From: Candidatus Gastranaerophilales bacterium
GTDB taxonomy: Bacteria > Cyanobacteriota > Vampirovibrionia > Gastranaerophilales > Gastranaerophilaceae
Reading direction: 5' to 3'
Assembly (NCBI GenBank): GCA_944325085.1
Contig: CALUYT010000047.1
Span: 1-64,000 of the forward strand
Length of the DNA: 64,000 nucleotides
Shown in pieces: positions 1-6,413 of this stretch. The position numbers were made by a program, and so were the translations under genes. The notes under the pieces were generated by a model. It saw nothing but the letters and a program-made list of their open reading frames with translations, made no database searches and was not told the origin of the DNA. The stretch's first letter is position 1; every line of letters starts with the position of its first letter.

Positions 1-120
1 CACTTGCTCCAACACAAGTCATCATCAAGAAAACGCAGAATTTTCAAGATGGTTGGCGTTTCTGAGTCACATGTAGCATTGGTATCTAAAGAGTTACCAT
101 ACAAGAAGTATTCAAGATAG
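1..120 (+). CDS. rpmI: Large ribosomal subunit protein bL35, C-terminal part
   Basis: The window opens inside this gene. Frame 1 gives 39 residues and a TAG stop; it reads HLLQHKSSSRKRRIF early and ends LPYKKYSR, matching the basic C-terminal half of bL35 (lysine/arginine-rich, with the LPY ending typical of the family). bL35 is a small structural protein of the 50S subunit. It lies 11 bases before rplT, the usual infC-rpmI-rplT order, so infC is expected just upstream of the window. The start codon is outside the window. Confidence 0.9.
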   Translation, partial: HLLQHKSSSRKRRIFKMVGVSESHVALVSKELPYKKYSR

Positions 121-131
121 GAGCATAAAAA

Positions 132-476
132 ATGAGAATTAAACGTGGTAATGCAGGTGTTAAAAGACACAAGAAAATATTAAAACTTGCTAAAGGCTTT
201 ATTGGCGCTAGAAGCAGAATCTTCAAAGTTGCTAATATTGCAGTTATGAAAGCTTTAAAATACGCTTACAGAGATAGACGTACTACAAAACGTAATATGA
301 GAAGATTATGGATTGTAAGAATCAATGCTGCAGTTAGACAACGTGGCATGAGCTACTCTAGATTTGTTAATGCTTGTAAAAAAGCTAACATCGTTGTAAA
401 TAGAAAAATGTTAGCTGATATGGCAGTAAAAGATCCTGAAGCGTTTGATGTAATTTTCGAAACTATTTCTAAATAG
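132..476 (+). CDS. rplT: Large ribosomal subunit protein bL20
   Basis: bL20 binds 23S rRNA early in 50S assembly and, in several bacteria, represses its own operon. The 114-residue length is normal. The N-terminus [15 protein letters not shown] and the internal [20 protein letters not shown] block are diagnostic of the family. A GGAG ribosome site sits eight bases before the ATG. It follows rpmI closely, so the two are co-transcribed, and a strong hairpin terminator follows at 499-530. No repressor-binding pseudoknot can be judged because the leader is outside the window. Confidence 0.97.
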   Translation: MRIKRGNAGVKRHKKILKLAKGFIGARSRIFKVANIAVMKALKYAYRDRRTTKRNMRRLWIVRINAAVRQRGMSYSRFVNACKKANIVVNRKMLADMAVKDPEAFDVIFETISK

Positions 477-498
477 TTGTAAGTTACAAATAAGCATT

Positions 499-530
499 AA
501 AAAAGACCTCTTTCAAAGAGGTCTTTTTTA
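499..530. terminator. Bidirectional rho-independent terminator between rplT and a convergent minor pilin gene
   Basis: Two 15-base arms (499-513 and 515-529) are perfectly complementary, with A-run on one side and T-run on the other, so it can stop transcription in both directions. The arm sequence AAAAAAGACCTCTTT recurs exactly at 18336-18368. Confidence 0.9.
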
Positions 531-550
531 GTCTGCAATATAAAATCTTT

Positions 551-1258
551 TTAGTGTCCGTTATATACTTTTTTAAAGTATTCTTGGTCTGTAGTTGCAA
601 AATATGCACATGTAACTCCGTTGAATTGAAGATTTGCATTTTTGTTACAATATTTTTCTGGATCAGCGCTCCATTTTGCAGTTGTACCCGGCGCACCAAG
701 AGGTAATATTCCTTCTTTGGTTAATTCAAAGAAGAATACATCATACCCCAAACGATTTGGTAATTTGTTTTTACCGTTGATATCTGCAGAAATAAGCAGT
801 CCGTTTGGATGATTTTCAGGGTTTTCAATCATTACTAACATTCCATTATTTAATACAAAGGCACCATCATCAAACAAACTTAGTTCGGTATCATTCATCA
901 TAGTTCCGTTTAATCTTTTATAGTTTGCTCTTTCTGTTCTATTTACTGTGGAGAAACAAACGTTAGTGTTTGTGTTTCCATATACACCGCAATCAATTGC
1001 GATTTTAAAGTAATTTTTTAATTTAGGGTACAAAGAACCAGATGCCATATAGCTTTCTGGTAATATAGATACATTATTAATATCCATATCCGTTACAGCT
1101 TTTGCGATTAGTGAATAAACTGTATTGTATTGCGAAAGTGCAGTTGCAGCTTTTTGTCCATTGATTAATTGAGGAAGTATCAAGGATGCAACAACTCCAA
1201 TAACAGATAGTGCAATTAAAACTTCACCAAGGGTGAAACCTTTCAATTTTTTTATCAT
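551..1258 (-). CDS. Type IV pilin-like / pseudopilin protein (minor pilin)
   Basis: The 235-residue protein begins MIKKLKG then FTLGEVLIALSVIGVVASL: a short positive leader, a prepilin peptidase site after Gly7, Phe at +1, Glu at +5, and a hydrophobic helix. This is the class III signal of type IV pilins and type II pseudopilins. The C-terminal part has cysteines and the segment DINGKNKLPNRLGYD, which recurs in the three other pilin-like genes here. It is probably processed at the inner membrane and built into the filament driven by the motor encoded at 5585-11738. It stands alone with an AGAGGT ribosome site. Whether it is a minor pilin, pseudopilin or a secreted adhesin cannot be decided. 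Confidence 0.85.
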   Translation of the reverse strand: MIKKLKGFTLGEVLIALSVIGVVASLILPQLINGQKAATALSQYNTVYSLIAKAVTDMDINNVSILPESYMASGSLYPKLKNYFKIAIDCGVYGNTNTNVCFSTVNRTERANYKRLNGTMMNDTELSLFDDGAFVLNNGMLVMIENPENHPNGLLISADINGKNKLPNRLGYDVFFFELTKEGILPLGAPGTTAKWSADPEKYCNKNANLQFNGVTCAYFATTDQEYFKKVYNGH

Positions 1259-1403
1259 ATAGTTATACCTCTATTATTTCTTTTTAAATTATAACATATT
1301 TTTTATAATCCCTCAATATTTCCATATTAGAAATATTTTACTAGCAAAAATTTTTGTTTAGGTGTTTTGATAGGAAAAATGATAATAACCAGGAGTTTTA
1401 ATA

Positions 1404-1925
1404 ATGTCGATTAATTCAATTTCTATAACCCCAAGAGAAAAGACGCAAGCAATTGGTGCTGGCTCAGTTTTGGGTTTGGTTGGTATGACAGCTTATTATT
1501 TACCTATTAGAAAAGATCGTTTTGTTAGAAATTCATATGAAATAGTGAAACATAATGCAAAATTAGATATTGAAAATTTGAATGATGCAGCCATAGCAAT
1601 AAATAATAGAAAATTAAAAAGTGAGCATAAGTTATTTTTATCTCAGATGGGTGTAGCTGAAAATATTGACGCTATTAATTCAAAAGTTGCAGATTTGCAA
1701 AAAATCCTTACAGATACAGATACTGTTAAAAATTTGAAGCAAGGATTTCTTGATAATTTTGAATCATTTAAAGCTTCTGAATCTTTATTAGACCCAATAT
1801 CTACTAAAGCGTTGCAAAAAATTCGTTGGACCAATTTTGCTTGGGGTGCTTTTATTGGATTTGTTTTGGGTAGCGTACTTAGTCTAAGAGCTGAAGACAG
1901 AAAAAAATATCCACCTCAAGTTTAG
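1404..1925 (+). CDS. Uncharacterised small membrane protein with two hydrophobic ends
   Basis: I do not recognise this 173-residue protein. It has a hydrophobic stretch near residues 14-34 (AIGAGSVLGLVGMTAYYLPI) and another near 140-160 (FAWGAFIGFVLGSVLSL), with a charged, helical, probably coiled-coil middle of about 100 residues. This suggests a hairpin protein anchored at both ends with a soluble loop. An AGGAG ribosome site lies eight bases before the ATG. It is not obviously coupled to the MATE gene downstream, which has its own promoter. Confidence 0.7.
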   Translation: MSINSISITPREKTQAIGAGSVLGLVGMTAYYLPIRKDRFVRNSYEIVKHNAKLDIENLNDAAIAINNRKLKSEHKLFLSQMGVAENIDAINSKVADLQKILTDTDTVKNLKQGFLDNFESFKASESLLDPISTKALQKIRWTNFAWGAFIGFVLGSVLSLRAEDRKKYPPQV

Positions 1926-1943
1926 TTTTAAATATCCTTATGT

Positions 1944-1949
1944 TATCAT
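1944..1949 (+). promoter_or_regulatory. -10 element of a predicted leaderless transcript (MATE gene)
   Basis: TATCAT ends six bases before the ATG at 1956 and there is no ribosome site between, so transcription should start at or next to the start codon. The -35 region is weak. Confidence 0.5.
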
Positions 1950-1955
1950 AGTCTT

Positions 1956-3293
1956 ATGTGCAAACATGACATGAAATATTATATAAAAGAACTTTTAACA
2001 ATAGCGGCCCCGATTATATTAGGGAATTTAGGTTTTATTTTAATCGGAGTAGGTGATGTTATAATTGCCGGTAGGCATTCTACAGATACATTTGCCGCAA
2101 TTAGTATCGCTACATCTATTGTTAATTGTATTGTTACATTTGGTTATGGCTTAGTTTCAGGGATATCTCCTTTATTGTCAAATTATAGAGGAGAAAGAAA
2201 ATCTATAAAAAAATATTTTTATCCTTCAATCCGATTTGCCATGATTTTGGCAACAATAACTGCTATATTTACAGTTTTATTTGTTCCGGTGATTCCAAAA
2301 ATTGGTTTTGAAGATAAGTTAGTTAAACCGATACAAGATTATATGTTAATCACTGCATTAAGTACTTTTGGAGCATATTTACATGCTTGTTTAAAAGAAT
2401 TTTTACAAGCTTTTGAAATTGTTTTATTTCCAAATATAGTAACAATGATATGTGTTTTCTTAAATGTAATATTAAATATAATATTTGTATTTGGGTTTGG
2501 TCCTATTCCATCGCTTGGTGTTATAGGGTTGGCTTTAGCAAGTTTGCTTGTTAGATATTTTATGGGATTTGCATTGTTAATATATTGTTATGTTAATATG
2601 TCATTCAAAAATTATCATGAAAAAGGGTATTATAAAAACTTGTTAAATATTGGGTTCCCTATTTCAATGGCTGTTTTTGTTGAATTTGTAGCATTTAATA
2701 GTATAGCCATTATTATGGGTAGGGTTTCAGGTGTTTTTGCAGCTGCGCAAAATTTAGTTTGTACATTAACAACAATATCATTTATGGTTCCTTTTGCTAT
2801 TTCTAATGCAATTGCAGTAAAAGTAGGGTTTGCAAATGGAGCTAAAAATTTACCTGATTTAAAGAAGTATTCCTTTGTAGGAACTGTCATGTCTGTTTTA
2901 TTTATGATGTGCAGTGCATTGATTTTTTCAAGTTTTCCAAAAGCAATTGTAGGAATTTTTACTGTTGATAAAAATCTATTTACTATAGCTATTCCTGTTA
3001 TGTATATTCTTTCTGTATTCCAAATTTTTGATGGATTGCAGATTGCATTAGCTGGAATATGTAAGGGAATTAAACAAACAAATATTGTATTGTTTGCAAA
3101 TTTTGTTGCTTATTGGTGTGTATCTATTCCTTTAGGTTGTTTTTTAGCTTTAAAATTGAAATTTAATTTGATTGGTTTTTGGTTAGGTTTGGTATTTGCT
3201 GCTATTATCTTGTGTTCTATAATGATTTATAAATTAAAAGTTTATTATGTTAACACATACAAAAAACAAGAACTCTATGAAGGTTCTTGTTAA
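1956..3293 (+). CDS. MATE family efflux transporter
   Basis: This is a 445-residue, about 12-helix integral membrane protein. The N-terminal ELLTIAAPIILGNLG and the two similar halves (about 10-190 and 230-420) match the MATE fold, in which Na+ or H+ entry drives export of cationic drugs or metabolites. The motif LGVIGLALASLLVRY in the middle and the loss of charged residues in the helices fit the NorM/DinF side of the family. The substrate is unknown. The ATG is preceded by a -10 box rather than a ribosome site. A second in-frame ATG lies five codons later. Confidence 0.9.
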   Translation: MCKHDMKYYIKELLTIAAPIILGNLGFILIGVGDVIIAGRHSTDTFAAISIATSIVNCIVTFGYGLVSGISPLLSNYRGERKSIKKYFYPSIRFAMILATITAIFTVLFVPVIPKIGFEDKLVKPIQDYMLITALSTFGAYLHACLKEFLQAFEIVLFPNIVTMICVFLNVILNIIFVFGFGPIPSLGVIGLALASLLVRYFMGFALLIYCYVNMSFKNYHEKGYYKNLLNIGFPISMAVFVEFVAFNSIAIIMGRVSGVFAAAQNLVCTLTTISFMVPFAISNAIAVKVGFANGAKNLPDLKKYSFVGTVMSVLFMMCSALIFSSFPKAIVGIFTVDKNLFTIAIPVMYILSVFQIFDGLQIALAGICKGIKQTNIVLFANFVAYWCVSIPLGCFLALKLKFNLIGFWLGLVFAAIILCSIMIYKLKVYYVNTYKKQELYEGSC

Positions 3294-3327
3294 TCTTCTA
3301 TTTGGATAAATGTATATAATAAGTAAT

Positions 3328-3462
3328 TTAAAACATGAAAAATAATAATGTGAACATGCAACCTAATGATGCAGCACTAAATAAAAACCAAGTATGCATA
3401 ACAGGATGTTGATATGACCAAATTTCTTTTAGTGTGCTAGTTGCATTGTTAATTGTTTGCAT
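3328..3462 (-). CDS. 44-residue single-span membrane peptide
   Basis: An open frame too short for usual gene callers encodes 44 residues starting MQTINNATSTLKEIWSYQHP and ending in a hydrophobic stretch WFLFSAASLGCMFTLLFFMF. It has a GGAG ribosome site seven to eight bases before the ATG and a TATAAT -10 box at 3486-3491, both well placed. The stop is three residues after the membrane span. The combination of promoter, ribosome site and a clean membrane segment makes translation likely. I do not recognise a family; small tail-anchored proteins of this type can modulate larger membrane complexes. Confidence 0.6.
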   Translation of the reverse strand: MQTINNATSTLKEIWSYQHPVMHTWFLFSAASLGCMFTLLFFMF

Positions 3463-3485
3463 GTTTTTTCTCCGCTTAACTCTTT

Positions 3486-3491
3486 ATTATA
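3486..3491 (-). promoter_or_regulatory. -10 element for the 44-residue membrane peptide
   Basis: Reverse-strand TATAAT about 23 bases before the ATG, leaving room for the GGAG ribosome site. The -35 element is not clear. Confidence 0.5.
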
Positions 3492-3536
3492 TATACTATT
3501 TTCTACATTTATGTAAAAACAACATCACCTATTTGG

Positions 3537-3565
3537 TTGATTATTAATTTAGTTTAGATTATTAT
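3537..3565 (+). promoter_or_regulatory. Promoter of a predicted leaderless transcript (U32 gene)
   Basis: TTGATT at 3537-3542 and TATTAT at 3560-3565 are 17 bases apart; the -10 ends six bases before the ATG at 3572, with no ribosome site. Confidence 0.55.
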
Positions 3566-3571
3566 TGATTT

Positions 3572-4846
3572 ATGCGAAATGTTGAATTATTGTTGCCTGC
3601 AGGCAATTTAGAGAAATTAAAATATGCGGTTAGATATGGTGCTGATGCAGTATATTTAGGTGTGGTAGATTTCAGTTTGCGAGCAATGCGCAAAGGTGAA
3701 ATTATTACTTTAGAAAATTTAAAAATGGCAATAGATTTAGCACATAAGCTTGGAGCAAAAGCTTATATGACATTAAATATATTTGCTTTTAATTCTGATA
3801 TAAAACATTTGGAAGAATGCATGGAAGTTATTAAAGATGCTAATCCAGATGCTATATTAGTAAGTGATTTTGGAATTTTGCGTTTGTTAAAAAAATATAT
3901 GCCTGATACAGAATTGCATATTAGTACACAAACAAATATATTAAATTATGAATGTGTAAAATTTTGGCAAGATATGGGAGCAAAAAGAGTTGTATTAGCA
4001 AGAGAATTATCAATTCCTGAAATTGCTGAAATTAAAAAACAAGTCCCTGATATGGAGATAGAATGTTTTGTTCATGGTTCTCAATGTGTGTCATTTTCCG
4101 GCAGATGCTTGTTAAGTGATTATTTTACAAATGGAGAACGTAAAGCAAATCATGGTAATTGTTCTCAACCTTGCAGGTGGAGTTATAAGCTAGTAGAAAG
4201 TACTCGTCCTGGTCAATATTATGAAATTAATCAAGATGATAGAGGATCTCATATATTAAGTCCAAAAGATTTGTGTCTAGTAAAACATTTGAAAGAAATG
4301 ATTGATGCAGGAGTTGATTCATTTAAAGTTGAAGGACGCACAAAAAGTTTATATTATGTTTCGGCAGTTGCCAAGGCGTATCGTAATGCGATTGATGAAA
4401 TTATGCAAAATCCAAATGCTGATATGGAAAAGTATTTTCTTGAATTAAGAAAAGTTGGTAACAGAGGTTATACTACAGGTTTTGCATTAGGTGAAAATAT
4501 GCCAGATAGTTACAGTTATGATATTTCTAAAGGTTTAGCCGGTGCAGATTTCTTATTTGAATTTAGAGGTAAAAATAAATATTCGGATATCGTTTTTGAA
4601 TCGGCCCAAAATGATGATTTGTATTTTGTAAAAATAAAAAATAAAGTATTATTAAATGATGAAGTTGAGATAATTACTCCAAAGGAACAATTTGTTGCAA
4701 AAATTCTTGAAATATTAGATGAGAAAGGCGAAAAACTTGATGTTGCAAATACAAATGCCGATGTATATTTAAAACTTGATAGGGCGCCTTTAGATTATGA
4801 AGTTGCATTGGCAAGAACTATAGGGATAAAAGAGCATGTTTCTTAA
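3572..4846 (+). CDS. U32 family protein, tRNA/rRNA hydroxylation type (TrhP/RlhA-like)
   Basis: The 424-residue protein carries the U32 signature region: cysteines near residues 165, 171, 178, 195 and 199 in the pattern GRCLLSDY...NHGNCSQPCRW, likely ligating an iron-sulfur cluster. Family members formerly called peptidases (YegQ/TrhP, RlhA) act in prephenate-dependent hydroxylation of tRNA uridine-34 or of 23S rRNA cytidine. The N-terminal TIM-barrel begins ELLLPAGNLEKLKYAVRYGA. Which RNA is modified cannot be told from sequence alone; the single-domain length resembles TrhP. Its end overlaps the next gene by 11 bases, so the two are translationally coupled. Confidence 0.88.
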   Translation: MRNVELLLPAGNLEKLKYAVRYGADAVYLGVVDFSLRAMRKGEIITLENLKMAIDLAHKLGAKAYMTLNIFAFNSDIKHLEECMEVIKDANPDAILVSDFGILRLLKKYMPDTELHISTQTNILNYECVKFWQDMGAKRVVLARELSIPEIAEIKKQVPDMEIECFVHGSQCVSFSGRCLLSDYFTNGERKANHGNCSQPCRWSYKLVESTRPGQYYEINQDDRGSHILSPKDLCLVKHLKEMIDAGVDSFKVEGRTKSLYYVSAVAKAYRNAIDEIMQNPNADMEKYFLELRKVGNRGYTTGFALGENMPDSYSYDISKGLAGADFLFEFRGKNKYSDIVFESAQNDDLYFVKIKNKVLLNDEVEIITPKEQFVAKILEILDEKGEKLDVANTNADVYLKLDRAPLDYEVALARTIGIKEHVS

Positions 4847-5315
4847 ACCGGATTATAATTTAAAAAGTATATATGATATTAATCTTGAAGAATTGGAATC
4901 AACTGGGATAAAAGCAATGTTATTTGACTTAGATAGCACATTGATGGCGTCTAAATCTGGTGAATATAGTGAAAAGATGTTGAACTGGTTAGATAAAGTT
5001 AAATCAAAGTTTTTTGTTGCAGTTGTTTCAAATAATAAAAATTCTGAATATATAGAAAAGGTGAAAAAAATTTCATCATTTCCATTATTATTTAATGCAG
5101 CTAAACCTGATATTAAAAATGTTAAGAAATTTATAGAAAATTATAATCTAACAGAAAAAGATTGTGTCTTGGTTGGAGATCGTCCATTAACAGATATATT
5201 GTGTGGTAAAAGGCTTGGATGTAAGACTATTCTTGTAGATTCTATTACTGCAGATACCGAAGCTCCAATTGTTAGATTTGTTAGAAAATTAGAAAGAATT
5301 AGTATTCGTAAGTAA
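4836..5315 (+). CDS. YqeG family HAD-superfamily (subclass IIIA) phosphatase
   Basis: The 159-residue protein has the HAD motif I FDLDSTL with nucleophile Asp31 and general acid Asp33, a Ser/Thr step in VVSNN, a lysine in AAKPD, and the final acidic motif VGDRPLTDI. YqeG proteins are small phosphatases related to PGP phosphatase (Gep4); a role in dephosphorylating phosphatidylglycerolphosphate is possible but unproven for bacteria. The start overlaps the U32 gene and there is no separate ribosome site. A terminator follows. Confidence 0.87.
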   Translation: MFLKPDYNLKSIYDINLEELESTGIKAMLFDLDSTLMASKSGEYSEKMLNWLDKVKSKFFVAVVSNNKNSEYIEKVKKISSFPLLFNAAKPDIKNVKKFIENYNLTEKDCVLVGDRPLTDILCGKRLGCKTILVDSITADTEAPIVRFVRKLERISIRK

Positions 5316-5381
5316 CAAGATTTAAATCAAAAGATTGAACTTTTGATGATATTTAGAACTGTTACAAAATATAAACTTGCT

Positions 5382-5407
5382 AAAACCCTTATATATAAGG
5401 GTTTTTT
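5382..5407 (+). terminator. Rho-independent terminator after the U32-yqeG pair
   Basis: AAAACCCTT and AAGGGTTTT arms around a short AT loop, followed by a T-run. The stretch from here to 5584 holds a TATAAT-like box at 5544-5549 before the pilus operon and nothing else convincing. Confidence 0.85.
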
Positions 5408-5584
5408 GCTGAAATATAACAAAATTTGTCATAATGTTGTGTTTTTTGCCTTAAAGGTAAGATTATGTTATTATCATATAAGGTAGGCAGTTATATTTTG
5501 GGAAATACATTAAATAACTGATACACTTTTAAAAGAGCTTTAATATAATGTTGTTATATAACTTATTAGATGGGTGGGAATAAA

Positions 5585-6385
5585 GTGAACACAAATTATT
5601 ATAGGAATGAGAATTGGGTAGATAATACATTCAGTAAACGTGGGAAGTGGGTATTGTCACTTCTTGCTGTTGTGTTTTCTGTAGGTATTATTGCCGGAGG
5701 TTGCGGAGTCCTTCAAAATATTGGAGGGAATAATGCTACAGCTCCAGATGCTGTACCTACTCCAGCTCCTGTTGAAGAAACAGCAGCTACTCCGAAAGAA
5801 GAAGTAAAGGTTCCGGATAAAAGTAGTGTCGATATTGATGTAGATTCAAATCAAGCAAGCAGCATGGTGTCATATGATGTTGCATCTGTTGGTAGAGCTG
5901 ATCCGTTCATGCCATTAGATGAAATAAAAGCTTTTGAAAATGCTAGAAATTCAGCTATTGCAGAAGCAAATGAACATAATGCTAAGATTGCAGAACTAGA
6001 AAAATTGAAAGATGTAGTAATTCGTCAACCGGATGATACAAGTCCATATAGTTTTAATCTACCGGTACCTCCTACATCTTTAGCTCCAGCAACAGCTGCA
6101 GCTGCAAAAATTACAAGAACTAAAGTTGTTGGTATTATGTACAACAAAACTAATCCTTCAGCTATTATAAATGTTGATGACAAAGATTATTTAGTTCGTC
6201 AAGGTGATAAAATTATTGGACAAGAATATAAAGTTGTTCAAATAAATCCTTCTTGGATAACAGTTAGTTTGGGTTCAAATGTTTATTCAGCAAGCATAGG
6301 TGAATTGTTCTCAAGAGATGATTTTGATAGAACTCAAAATGATTTATATAATTTGAAAAACAGATTTGGTGGTAGAAAAGGTTAA
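5585..6385 (+). CDS. PilP/GspC-like pilus assembly protein
   Basis: From the GTG at 5585 this is 266 residues: a short cytoplasmic start, one membrane span near 22-40, a Pro/Ala/Glu-rich linker, a motif VGRADPFMPL near 102-111, a helical stretch, and a C-terminal beta domain (about 175-250, KVVGIMY...IINVDDKDYLVRQGD). The RxDPF motif followed by a small beta domain is the mark of PilP and GspC, periplasmic links between the inner membrane motor and the secretin. I chose GTG because GGGTGGGA lies six bases before it; the in-frame ATG at 5570 has no ribosome site. It is the first gene of the operon. Confidence 0.78.
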   Translation: MNTNYYRNENWVDNTFSKRGKWVLSLLAVVFSVGIIAGGCGVLQNIGGNNATAPDAVPTPAPVEETAATPKEEVKVPDKSSVDIDVDSNQASSMVSYDVASVGRADPFMPLDEIKAFENARNSAIAEANEHNAKIAELEKLKDVVIRQPDDTSPYSFNLPVPPTSLAPATAAAAKITRTKVVGIMYNKTNPSAIINVDDKDYLVRQGDKIIGQEYKVVQINPSWITVSLGSNVYSASIGELFSRDDFDRTQNDLYNLKNRFGGRKG

Positions 6386-6413
6386 AAAAATAAAGTAATA
6401 AGCAGGAGCAAAT

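Noticed and set aside
5570-5584. ATG at 5570 as start of the PilP-like gene
   Set aside because: It would overlap the GGGTGGGA ribosome site that is well placed for the GTG at 5585.
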